A stretch of 64,000 nt of DNA, taken from contig JARDYH010000007.1 in assembly GCA_029215795.1 (NCBI GenBank), positions 103,493,263 to 103,557,262 of the forward strand. Reading direction: 5' to 3'. A program made the translations under genes and the position numbers. Positions 43,241 through 54,615 of the stretch are shown piece after piece; within the stretch, counting starts at the first letter, position 1; each line of letters starts with the position of its first letter. Below the pieces are notes generated by a model. It had not been told where the DNA came from and did not search any database. It saw nothing but the letters and a program-made list of their open reading frames with translations. The DNA is from Anniella stebbinsi (lineage: Eukaryota > Chordata > Lepidosauria > Squamata > Anniellidae).

Positions 43241-46200
43241 ATGTGAGTACCGAGGCAGGCAGGCAGGCAGGGAGTCACCGCCGCCTGCCGGGCTTCTGCG
43301 CTGCCACTTTCCCCGCCACGGTTGCGGCACCTGCCTGAGTGGCGCATTGCAGCACCAGCATCCGTCCCCCCGTCCCCACCCCGTGCCGGTTGTCCTTCCC
43401 ACCGTCCGGGGCCGAAGTGAGACGGGGCGGGAGGAGAGGGGCGAATCACGCGCTAGTGGACCCGAGCTCCCCGCAGTTCCCCCCTTGTGCCTGCCGTCGT
43501 TGCCCGGTTGGGTCGCCCAGCACGGGTCTCTCTGCCTTGCTGGGTTTCTCTCACCCCTGCCCTTCCTGTCCCCCGGACACGGCGTCGCTTGCCCCCCGAC
43601 ACGTTGGCCGTCCGCAGGGCGGCTTCTCCAGCGGAGAAAGGTTGCAAAGGGGAAAACAAGCCAGCAAGCAAAAAAAGAAGAAGAAAAAAAGGGGGGGGGG
43701 TGATGGAGGAGCGGGGACATTTTCCCTTGGGACGCCAAAAGGCGTCTTCGTCATTCTGTCTTAGTCGGCACGTGTGAATGCCTCTGATGTTCGATGGGGA
43801 TCGGAACGGAGCTGCCCCAGTTGGGGGAGGTTTTCGCGTTGTGTGAAGAGGCGGCAGAAACGCGACCAGAGGTCTTGGGTGTCGTATGACCGAGGCTCGG
43901 CGAGCGCTGCCTGGCATGTGGAGGGTGGAGGCAGTGCGGGAACCTCCACCCCGCAAGAGATGCAGGCTGCGTGGGAATTCTCTAGCATGTAGGGTGTGTT
44001 GGGTGGTGAGTTTCCCTGTACGGGAAGAGCCGGCGATGGAGGGATCACCTGAGGGGAAAGAAGTGGAGCGAAGCAGAGGGAGGAGGGGGCGCGGGAGTTT
44101 TCTGCTTTGGGCAGCCGGACAGAAAGTGCAGCTTTGCCTTTTGGACTTGTGCACGTCTGAACTCGTTGCCGTCCCCACTCAGTGGAAGCTGCTGGCCCCG
44201 GTTTTGGTGGGGCTGTGTATTCATTCTGGGTTCCAGTCAGAACCAGCCAGAACTCTAAAAGAGCTGTCCAAGGTCCTGAACCCAGTTCATGGATAGGGTT
44301 TAGCGATTTGGATAGCTCTTTCAGAGTCCTGGCTGGTTCTGACTGGAACCCAGAATGGATGCCCATAACCTCGCTGAAATCGGACTTGCCGGCCTCCTGC
44401 GGTTTCAGGTGAATACGTCCATCCATTTGCTTTTGTTCCATCTGTGGGCCGAGCCATGACTGCCTGGTGGGGTTGCCTGGAACATCCCACGGCAGAGTAT
44501 ACCAGCTTAGCCATTGGCCTGATAGGTTCCAGCATTCTCTTCGTTCCCGAGGCAGTTGCTGTGCGAGAAGTGCAGCCTTGTCCTCTGAACGGGCATTTAG
44601 CAGCGGACTCCTCTGACCTCTTGCAAGAAGGAATATGGCAGCAAAGCCAAGGATGGTAATAGCAATTTCTCGCAGTGGTCAGTGTTCCTGCCTTGTGACA
44701 CAGCAGTTCCTTCATGTTTGCAGACCTGGGATCTCTGTCAATTTCCCTGATGGTCGCGAAGTCTCCTGACCTTGTTTGCTGCAACATTTGCTCCTGTGAT
44801 AGAACTGCAGCCATGATGGTATTCGTGCAGTGCATTTCAAGCCTCCAAATTGCTTTGCATGCACCCCTCAGGAACCCTAGCTGTGGCAATAGATGGAAGG
44901 CCAATATTCCCATATTGCCAACAGGGGATGGGGGGATGCTGAGGGAGTTGCTTACCTATAGCCCTCTAGAGCAGCTTTCCCTTCCTAACCTGCTGCTCTG
45001 CAGATGTGTTAGACTATAACTCCACAATCCCCCAGCTAACCTGGTGCTGGCTGGGGGATTATGGAAGTTGTAGTCCAATACACCTGGAGGGCACCAGGTT
45101 AGGGAGGGAAGGCTAACCCAAAGGCTGAGGTAAGACTTGAACTGGGTGACTTCCTGGATTGTAGCTTGATACCAGGTTATCATTCGCTTTGTATCCCCCT
45201 TATAAAGGAGACACTGGCACAGAATTAAACCAGTTGGAGTCGTAAAATGTTGCAACCCCATCACTTAAACATCTGTTGCTGTGTTCTGGATTTCTATGCC
45301 ATTTGGCCTATAACTTTTGTTGCCATCTCTGCAGCGTTTCTCATCTTCTAAAGAGCATTAGAAGAGCCTTGCTGGGTCAGACCAAAGGCCCAGTGTTCTA
45401 TCTCCAATATAGATGGCATGGCTATCATGGCTAATAGATACCAAGACCTCTCCTCCTCAAAGCCATCTAAGCTAGTGACCCTCACTACTTTTTAGCTTGG
45501 AAAAAGGGAGGCTAAGTGGAGACATGATAGAGGTGTACAGAATTAGGCATGGTGTGGAGAATGTCAATAGGGAGACATTTTTCTCCTTCTCCCATAATAC
45601 TAGAACCCAGTGGGGTCATCCAATGAAGTTGATTGGTGGGAGATTTAGGATAAATAAAAGGAAGTACTTTTTTTACACAGTGCATTGTTAAACTATGGAA
45701 TTCACTACCAGTTAGGACTTTTGTTAGCTTAAGGAAAATAGAACTAAACGCTCTTAGTTTCTGAGTGAAGTACAAAGTGTTGGTTATTACCTTTAAGCCC
45801 TACATAGTCTCCTTCTCCCATACAATCCGCCCCGCGCTCTCAGGTCCTCTGGGAAGAACCTACTACAGTCGGCCAAGATTAGGCTGACAACTGTTATCCA
45901 GAGGATCTTCACTTCTGCCGCTCCCAGACTATGGAACGACCTGCCGGGAGAGATCCGCCAACTTACCAGTCTTCTAGAATTCAAGAGAGCTATAAAGACT
46001 GATCTCTTCCAGCAGGCCTACCCAGTTGAATTTTAAGACTTGGTTGATTTTAATAATGCATTAATTTTATATGTTTTAATCAGTTTTATGTATTTTATAT
46101 TGTTTGTATTGATGTTGTTCCCCGCCTTGATCCTGGGGGAAGAGGTGGGTTGGAAATAAATAATAATAATAATAATTATTATTATTAAGATGCCCAGCCC

Positions 46201-47932
46201 TCTGATAATTTAAGCTGCCCTTTTCTGTACCTTTTCCAGCGTTACTATATCCTTGGCTACCTTGTATGCTTGTAGTAATATAAAAATCATGGCGTTTTAG
46301 TTGCTTATAGCTGTATGGTTTCTGGGTGAGTATTGGACATAGACACGTACTATCACCTCTGTACTTGGTGTGTCTCTACAGGTCTGATCCAGCTCAGCCA
46401 GGTGCCCCAGGACAAGAAGGGGGAGAAAATGCTGGGGGAGCCCCTGGAGCACCTCCAAATCTGACCAGTAATCGCCGCCTGCAACAGACTCAAGCACAAG
46501 TGGAAGAAGTAAGTTACTAACCTCCTGAGTTGATAGTTTTGCTCTTTCCTTCTTATTGGTGAGATGACTGTCCTTCCTTTTTAGGTGGTGGATATTATCC
46601 GTGTGAATGTGGACAAAGTCTTGGAGCGAGATCAGAAGCTATCAGAACTAGATGAACGAGCAGACGCACTCCAAGCTGGTGCCCAAGTATTTGAAAGCAG
46701 TGCAGCAGCGCTCAAGAGAAAGTACTGGTGGAAGAACTGTAAGGTGAGTCTTTGTGAGCAGTTCACTGAGTCAGTAGCCACAGTCTGAAACCATAGGGGG
46801 CCCTGTCTAGTGAAGCAGCAGCCTGTTTCCAGAATTGGGGTGAGGGGGAACCATATGTTAGGAGTGGGACATGTGCTTTGCATGCACAAGGTTTCCAGGT
46901 TCAATCCCTGATAATTCCAGGGAAAGGAGATCTTGGGAAGATGGGCTGGGAAAAGGGATGTGGGGGAAATTCATTTGGTTCGTATTTTTAATACACATTG
47001 ACCTACTTTCCACTTCTCAAAATAACATGTGGATCGGAACACAATTATCCTTTGCAATGCAGTTCTCTGATCAAAGAATGAGTACAAAAATGCACACATC
47101 GGGGGAAATTGCATCAACAATGCGTACATTATGGAAAAATAGCATACATTAAGGGAAAATGCATGCAAAAATGCATGAACTTTTGGGGGCATGCAAAAAT
47201 GAGCATGAAAGTGTATATGGATTTTTGTACCGATTTTAAAACAAATGTGCAAACTGATGCAAAAATGGGATGGAAGAAACTTATGCTTGAAAAAAATGCA
47301 AACATTTTAGCAAGTGGAACAGATTTGCCCATCCCCACCCCTAGCTGGGAAAGTGTCTTTGCCTGAAACCCGGGTGGCTAGAAAATATTGGACTAGATGG
47401 ACCGATGGCCTGGCGGTGGCCTGAGGCAGCTTCCAGTGGTCGTGATGCTCAACTGCCCGCCTTTGTAGGAGGCCTCAATGAGTCTTGTTGGCTGGGGGAG
47501 GTGTTGTAGGAGAGCTACATGTGGTCTCATCATAACTCTTCTCTCCAGATGATGATCATGCTGGGAGTGATCTGTGCCATTGTGGTGATCGCAATTGCAC
47601 GTAAGTACCAAGGGGAACCAGGGTAAGTGGCTTGTGAGCCACAGGCGCTGGACCGACAGCAAGGCCTGCTTGCTCGTGGGTCTGGGGAGCGGTTCCTCTC
47701 TCTTCTGATGCTCAAGTTCAGCAAAGCTGTGAGCCTGGTGCCCTTTGGGACCACTGGGGTGTTTAGTCTGCTGGAGGAGTAGGGGGCAGGCATGCCGGTA
47801 TGGGAGGGCGTTCCATATCCTGGAGGTTCGACAGCTTTTGTTACGTGTGGGATGCTTGGTGTAACATGCCCTCTTGTTTTCTCCTTTCTCTTCCTTCTGT
47901 TGCTTCTGTCCCCAGTGTACTTTTTTACCTGA
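43241..47932 (+). CDS. VAMP1: VAMP1, synaptobrevin-1 (complete, 5 exons)
   Basis: Vesicle R-SNARE that pairs with syntaxin and SNAP-25 to drive synaptic vesicle fusion. Coding exons: 43241-43242 (the AT of ATG), 46382-46508, 46585-46743, 47549-47600, 47916-47932 (stop TGA 47930-47932). Sum is 357 nt, 118 residues, the same length as human VAMP1. Order: Pro/Gly-rich N-terminus ([19 protein letters not shown]), SNARE motif from [15 protein letters not shown] to [14 protein letters not shown] with the zero-layer Arg in [14 protein letters not shown], then a C-terminal membrane anchor ([19 protein letters not shown]) ending YFFT. The YFFT end and the SDPAQP start favour VAMP1 over VAMP2, and synteny agrees. 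Val-Phe replaces the Gln-Phe toxin site. Reading through the exon 4 donor would give an alternative tail. Confidence 0.96.
44165..44395. repeat. Foldback MITE, copy 2 (VAMP1 intron 1)
   Basis: Arms at 44222-44270 and 44309-44357 are reverse complements over 49 bp with about three mismatches (cattctgggttccagtcaga on the left, tctgactggaacccagaatg on the right), with a 38-bp loop. Flanking sequence extends the similarity to 41147-41275. Confidence 0.75.
44955..45115. repeat. Palindromic hAT-type MITE
   Basis: Inverted arms: cttcctaacctgctgctctg on the left and ggcaccaggttagggaggga on the right, around gactataactccacaatccc and its partner ggggattatggaagttgtag. This is a common reptilian non-autonomous repeat, in VAMP1 intron 1. 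Confidence 0.6.
45350..45740 (+). repeat. CR1-like LINE fragment
   Basis: Phrases gctgggtcagaccaaaggcc and gtggagacatgatagaggtg are characteristic of CR1-type elements. The fragment is decayed and abuts the L2 tail at 45745. VAMP1 intron 1. Confidence 0.6.
45745..46192 (+). repeat. L2 LINE 3' end, same family as 27050-28985
   Basis: Encodes the decayed end of the RT frame (ggaacgacctgccgggagag) and the tail gttccccgccttgatcctgg, ending in (ATA/ATT)n at about 46158-46190. Opposite orientation to the NCAPD2 intron 1 copy. It lies just 190 bp upstream of VAMP1 exon 2. Confidence 0.8.
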
Positions 47933-50601
47933 GAATGTGGTCCCCTCCCCTTCTCCCCCTCCCCAGTCTGCAGCCTCTTCCCCTTCCCTTTCCTGTCCCA
48001 GTTCCTCCTCTTTCCTTTCTCTCTTCATTCTGGCTTCAACATCAGTTTTCCTTTCGTTTTGTTTGCCTTCCACATGAGACTTTAACGCACTGTTTCCAGT
48101 TTTGAGTTGAACCCCTTTGCAGCTGCTGCAGCAGCCTCTGAGCGGGCCAGCTCTTTTTGGACGGTGGCAGTGGGCCTAGTGGAGAAATGGGTGGGGTGGC
48201 GGACTGATACGATCTGTGCAACGACACACTTGGGGTTTCACTTGCAGCTTGAGGGGAATTGTAAGGGTCCGTTTCTCTTGCAACTCAGTTGCAAAGCATT
48301 TCCTCTGGCCATGGGCAGTGTTGGAGAAATCTCCAGAGTGGAGAAGCCAAGCCCCACCAGGGAGAGGATTCAGAGAGTGTGATGCCAGAATTGGGCAGTC
48401 AGTCCCTTAGTCAGAGGTATAAACTCAAGATGGATGCTCTGATGACAGACATTCTGGTCCTATGAAGTCCGACGTCTTTCCCTTACTATCCCTAAAGCAA
48501 CACTTGGCCTCATGGCTGATGTTGGGTTGACTCAGTCCCCTTGGCTTCAAAAGCAGGTGTGTTGTTAGGGGAGCCCTGTATTCATAGTCTAGTCAGAATC
48601 AGAAGTGGGATAAAATGTGTACCTTTTGCTGTTCTATGGCTGTGAGGCTTGCTTGACCACTCTGGTAGATGATAGAGCCTGCCATTCAATTAGCAACTCC
48701 CGCACGACTCACTCCATAGCTGAGTAGCAAGTGCAGCAGCTTAACAGCAGTGGCCTGTCCACCACCACAGGTTTCCTGTCTTCTGCAGAAATCATCGTAG
48801 AAGGATTTGCTTCTAAAGGCAAGTGTGTTGTAAGGTGATGGGGCTGAATTTGTAGTCTGGTTTAAGAAGTTTCTGGGATTGGAGGCAACAATGCGGAGTG
48901 CCAGTGTTTTTGGTTCTGTTTGAATGCTGCTTCTCACATGCCTTTCATCACTCCGATTTTAGGTCATCACTTGATGATGCTGCCAGTGATGAGCATGCAT
49001 GTAGGAAGTCATGCTCATTTGCCACCAAAACATGCTATGGAGGTGTTGTAATACTCCTGGCTGAAAAGAGCTCAGAGCAAAGGGTGCAAGTCTAAATGTG
49101 CTTAAGGATGGGTACTGTCATGTTTGCCGATCAAATAACAGGAAGTGCCGCCGCGATGAAGTGTAATCCGGGAAAGGCCTGTTTGGATGTGCAAACCTCT
49201 CCCTTGCTCTAGTGTTGATCAGGTTTTGGCCAGAGAGAATACTGTTGAAAGGGAAGCAGAGACTTTGGTGTTTTAGGGCAGGAATGTTCAGCTAGTGACC
49301 TCTGGGCTTAATTTAGCCCTCAAAGCAATTTTATCTGGCCCCTGAGCATTTACTCTAGCTGTACTAGGAATAGCCTCTACAATCCCCATAGCATGCTGCG
49401 ATGGTGCAGACATTTTGCATGTTCACTGCCATGCGCCAGCCTTTCATTTGCAGAGTCCATCTCCTTGCGATTTCCCCCATCTTTCTCCACCTTGGGGGCT
49501 GATGGAGGAGAACAGGAACAGAGCTCCCATCTCCTTTGGACAAGGCTCTCAGTGGAACTGTGCTGGTGGAAGTGCGACGTCTGAAGAGGAGCCGGGGCCC
49601 GATCCATGCTGCTGCTGCTGCTGCTGCTGTCAATATGAGAGGAAGCACAGTAAGGTGTACAGGCCCCTCTTGATTTCTTCGGGACAAGATCTTGGCTTGA
49701 TCTGCTACCACCTTTATTGAGAGAAGGCTTCCTGGCTGCTTTCTTCTGCTTTTCTTGTCTGTTCTCATGGGTGTTATATGTTGCGCCTCTTCCTCGTCTA
49801 CCTCTCCACGGCTCCATCTCTTTATGCATGGGCAAAAAGTTCACCCACTTCCCTAGGTCGTCTGTGCCTAAAGCAAGGGACTACTTTTCTCTATACACAG
49901 GACTTCAGCCGCTTTCTCACGCACGTGTGGTTTGTCCTTGTGAGGAAAGCAGCCGTAATCTTCCCTCAGGCATGTGTAACTACCGGCCCATGTTACTCTT
50001 TTAACAGTCTATGCTAACAAATACTTCCCTGTCACCGAAATGAGTCTGGTGTGTCTGTCTGAGTATTGAAGGGGTTCTACTCGCAGGTGGCCAAGCAGAA
50101 GACGCCAGGAGGAAATAATGGGTATGGAATGTAGGTGATCGTATGACATGTTATGCTGTAGTAGGCTGGGGGTGGGCAGTGTAACACCTGGATAAGAGCA
50201 GGAGAGCTTGCAGGTATGGTAATGGCTCACCTGGGCCTGTGTTCCTTGCTGCGTCGGCAGTGCTGCTCCTGGCTCAGTAGTCTACAGGTAAAACTGCACC
50301 CTGGTAGAAGGGGGCTGCGTGGGTCCCCTAGTACGTGGCTGGCCTTACCTCACGTGTTGGGCTTGACGTGGGAAACCCTGGTCAAAAAGAGGGCCTTAAA
50401 GAGCTGCTCAGCAGTGGAAGGGTTGGCATTGTGAGAAGAGGCCGAGGCGAGGGCAGCCCCTGACCAAGGCATAAATGATCCATGTCACGCTTACGATCCT
50501 GCTTCTCCAATTTGCCCTTATCTTACTGGCATATTGCACCTTCTGTTTCTTTTGCATAAACAGCTGAATTCAGTGAAAACCATCCTTACGAGCAAAATAA
50601 A
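47933..50601 (+). other. VAMP1: Probable VAMP1 3'UTR with (CTG)7 and poly(A) signal
   Basis: No coding similarity is seen after the stop. The first AATAAA that could serve VAMP1 is at 50596-50601, about 2.7 kb downstream; long 3'UTRs are normal for VAMP1. A (CTG)7 run is at 49609-49629 and a decayed hAT-type repeat at 49278-49345. The extent is inferred; transcripts may end earlier. Confidence 0.4.
50596..50601 (+). terminator. VAMP1: Candidate poly(A) signal AATAAA for VAMP1
   Basis: AATAAA followed by ctgtgtcaag and a T-rich stretch. It is a candidate because it is the first plus-strand canonical hexamer I noticed after the VAMP1 stop. A second is near 51260. Confidence 0.35.
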
Positions 50602-53600
50602 CTGTGTCAAGATCACCAAATAACCTGGCACTGTAATTTTCATAATTCAGCTTTAAGAAGTGGAAATGGCCTGTCTGGAACAAGCACCTTGGATGCTTCA
50701 GTCCAGATTGGATGCTTCTCAACTATGAGGCTGCTATATACACAGGGGAAAGTGATGGGCCTTAACTCTGGGGAAATAGGGACCTTCCCACCACCCCTCA
50801 TCTGATTCGGAGTAGACCAACTGCATCGCCTACAGGAGAAGAGAGGAGGCCTCAGTAAAATGTGATGCGGACAAGACAGGCTCCTGTGCGCTCTGTGCCT
50901 GGCACATGGGTGCAAGAACAACTGGAAGTAATGGGAGAAGGTCATTTTATACATCCGTCTACATCAAGGGTTGGGAACCTCAGGTCCAGGGTCCCAATCT
51001 GGCCTTCTGGGTTCCTTTGATGACTATGCCCCCCCCCCCCCCCCCGCAATTCCAGAAGGTTGTAATAACTCTCCAAAAGGTTTAGTTATGGCAGGAAGGG
51101 CTTGAAGCTACAGTAGGCTGGCATTTTTGGCCCGTCGCTTTTGCTTTCAGCCCCCCCACACCACCCCGAAGAACTTCTCCAAAATGAAATTTGGCCCTTG
51201 GGCTGAAAGAGGTTCCCTGACCCTGATCTACATCCATTTACCTTTGTATAATTTCTGTTCAAATAAATCAAATTGCAAGTAGGAAGTTGCAAAAAGAAAT
51301 GAGGAAAGCAGTTGGGGGATGCTGTGTGCGGTGTGTCACAACTCCACACGTCGCTGCTGTCCATGTTATGGGTAGATTGAGGCACAAGTGGCACCTGGAG
51401 GCCGTACACAGCTGCTAGTGACACGCAAGCATGTAACATCCGAGGGTACCCAAACAGAGTAATACTTTGTCCCCTCTTGCGCGGATGTGGCAAATGAAAA
51501 TAGGACTATTCCTGTGTACTTAGGATACCCATGTTCGCATTCAGAGGGTCACTGCCTGAAGTCCACCTCCCCCATTTTCCCGTTGCAGAAGGCTCTTCTT
51601 TCTCTGCTGTATGATGTATGTTTTTTCTCTACAATCTGTCCTGCACTGATTTAAATGCGAGGCAAGTGTTTGTTTTGCTACAGATACATTGGAAAAACAT
51701 AACTGTCTTATAATATATTAAACAGTTCAACATCATCGTCCCCAGCTGCAGTGTATGAAATGAAAGGTTCTAACTGAGCGGCAGTGGGTGTGCACCATGC
51801 CTTTAGGTGCATGTCTGCTAGAGTGAAGAGTGGTCTGTTTGTCCTTGCTCAAATATTTAAGTACCAGTGATCTGGAGGAGAGGGGGATAACCTGGAAAAT
51901 TGCAATTTACGCTAACACATTTTTACAAAAGGCCTCACAGGGATGCTGGCTCACCAGGAAATCAAAGCCACTGGTATGTATACAGTGGCCTTCAATCATA
52001 ATAACTACACATGTTCCTACAGAAATGCTGAACGCTTAAAAACGACATGGTTTTGAGCTGGTTGGCCTAGTGTAGGAAATGCACAGCATAAGCAGAATGG
52101 GACCCTTGTGATATGTTGACTCCAACTATTTCAACTTGACAGGCTGATCATAATGCCTTAGTGTAGATATAGCAAAAAGGGTCTGTAAAATGATTTCTCA
52201 GCTGGGGTGGGTGGATTCCTAAGGCGTCTACATGCAATCTGTTAAATTCATTTGATGCTGTGTCAGCACAGTGACAAAGACATGAGGCAGTAAATATCTA
52301 AGAACCCATGAGGAAGCACTGGGAGAAGAGCACTGACAACTGGTAGGTTCTTGTTCCTTGCCAATACAAAAATCCCATGTTAACCACTGACCAAACGCAC
52401 ATCTTTCTGCAACATGTAATCTTTGAATTCTATAACTTCCTATGGCAAGTAGAGACTCAGATGCTACTCTTCTTAGTGAACTTTTTTTCAATTACAGGGG
52501 TTGCCCCAGATTTTTGCCTTCCTTTCCTAGCTCTGGAGGTCAAATACAGAAACACGACCTGGGTTGGTGGAGCACTGGAAGGGTCTGCCTAAGGTCACCC
52601 TCCCCTGAAGCTAGACTATTCCTGTCTTCCATAGGTGAATGGTTTTCACATAACATATTGAATAGGGATGAATTGCTTGCAATCCTAATATCTCCAGCCA
52701 CCCTCTCTTTGCGCCTGTGTTTTAATCTTACTTGGACTGCACTGTTAGAAAGGGTGCTTAAGCTGGCCTTTGCTCTTGGATGGGCTTCATGTTTGTTCAT
52801 GAAACAGGAATGGGAGGGGAGAACCCTCCAGTCACTAGAAGAGCGATGAGGGCAAGACAAATAGTGTGACACTTTTTGGGGGTGTGAAATTAGGGCTGGT
52901 GCTAAAAGCAGAAGTGAGAGGGCCCTGGTCCTTGCTCAGCTGCAGCCCCGAAAAGGCAGTTGCGCAGCAAAGGGGTGGGGGAGGGGTTGAATGTAAACAA
53001 ATCCCTGAGGGGGACAGTATAGCTGAACACTGTCTCAGCATCCCTGCACAAAAGTACAGCTTGGTGGGTATCCTTGGATGTGCTCAAAGAAAGAAATGCA
53101 GTGAGGCTGTGGCTGAATTCGGACAACACATTAGTCAATGGTGGGGTAGTAATCAACTTGACAGTTGTTCATCTAGGGGGTACTCCCCACACAACATGGT
53201 AATAAATAATCAACCGTGGTGTGGATTAGGATCAGCGCTGAGTTGACTATGGCAGCATTCGGATGACATGATAGTCAATACAACTGATGATTGTCCCCCC
53301 CCCCCCCAATTGCTTAATGTGTCGCCTGAATTCAGCCTGTGAGAGAAACTCGTTGACAGAGCTGTTCCAAGAGGAACTGTGTGAGCAATTCTAGGCAGTT
53401 CATACATTCAGAAAAAGGTGTATTCTCTGGGCTCTATAGAGCGTAAGTTTCTTTTACCTTTGTCAATATGAAGTAGACTGGTGAGAAGAGAGGCGCTGAA
53501 AGGTAGTCCTTCCTGGACTTCTGATAGTGGAGGTAGAGTACCTTTTCCTTAATTAGAAGGACTCTTCACTGCTGCACTCAAACATATGCATTTTTTTTAC

Positions 53601-54615
53601 CTGCTCTGAGAACAGCAGATAAGCATTCTTGCTATTGTGATGTAGCTCTGTTCATATTTTCTGCTGCCCCACCCTCTCCTGTGCCCCCACGAAGGGTGAG
53701 AAAGTGGTGCTTTGATTTCAAAAGGAGGGTGATGCTTTGGCCATTCACCTGTGCTGGACAACTGAGATGTGCTCAACCTGAGGAAATCCCAGGGTCTCCC
53801 AAGGGTGTCTATCTCATGGGGCTTCCCAGCTCTGAACAGATGTAGAGATGTGGATGTTCCGAACATGCTGACTTGATTTTGACAGGCACATTTCAGCAAC
53901 TTTCACAGTAGCCAGTTTGTGGATGGGGTACTGACATGATTCTAATCCTTTTGAGTTATTCCTTGCCTGTTCTCTGTTCCCAATGTATGTCCCAGTGCTG
54001 ACACTTGCTACAATAAGAAAGGTGTCTCCAGCCATTTAGAGGGATGGGAAAAGATGCTGTCAAGGAGGTCTTCCCTTTTTGCCTATTGGCATCCTACAGA
54101 AGCAAGTCCTAGTGACTGTGCATGCACTTAGTGAGGGGACTCCATTTAAGCTTGCTTTCTGTGCACCCCCTGTATAGAGAGAATCTGATGACCAGGGAAC
54201 GAAATCTAGGAAAGCAGAATTGGTGAGAGGCAGCAACCAGCCTGTCTGAAGGAAGCAATAAAATACATGGGCTGAGGGGTTGTTACCTTGCTCTTCATGC
54301 TCACTTCCCTGCTCGGTTTCATATTCCTTCTAGGGTCTTTGTCATCATGTATCAGGCTGAAAAAGGAAGCTCTTTTGGCTTTCAGGCATATATAGAGCCC
54401 ATCTCTTTAATCTGGCTCATTCCTTTAGCTATACTACAGATGGTTGCACACAGTAGAGGCAAAGCACCCAAAGAGAGGAGTGTCCAAGTCACCTTGGTCT
54501 TATATGGACTGTTAATTTCATGCCCACAACTTTACAGGAGACATTTTACCCCCTTGATCCTGTGGAGGTCAGAAGTACAGCTAGCTGACAGGCTCTGCAA
54601 GCTGCAATGTACATC
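50602..54615. other. VAMP1-SCNN1A intergenic region
   Basis: Convergent gene ends. Contents: a hAT-type repeat at 50965-51225 with a 17-C run at 51029-51045, and a TIR MITE at 53111-53337. I found no exon resembling TAPBPL, CD27 or LTBR, the genes that sit here in human. The 3'UTR of SCNN1A presumably occupies the right end. Nothing else is recognised. Confidence 0.5.
53111..53337. repeat. MITE with ggctgaattc terminal inverted repeats
   Basis: Left end ggctgaattcggacaacaca, right end (reverse complement) ggctgaattcaggcgacaca: about 20 bp TIRs with few mismatches enclosing 227 bp that includes a 15-C run. The end motif recurs at 29524. No clear target duplication. Confidence 0.6.

Noticed and set aside
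42971..44178. Several long frames on both strands (255, 241, 185 codons)
   Set aside because: They sit in the CpG-rich VAMP1 promoter, 5'UTR and intron 1; overlapping frames on both strands with Pro/Arg-rich composition indicate base bias.
46382..47932. VAMP2 as alternative identity
   Set aside because: The YFFT terminus, 118-residue length and linkage to MRPL51/NCAPD2 fit VAMP1; VAMP2 lies in a different syntenic block in vertebrates.
47393..48073. 226-codon minus-strand frame
   Set aside because: Antisense to VAMP1 exons 4-5 and intron; highly charged low-complexity sequence and no supporting splice signals.
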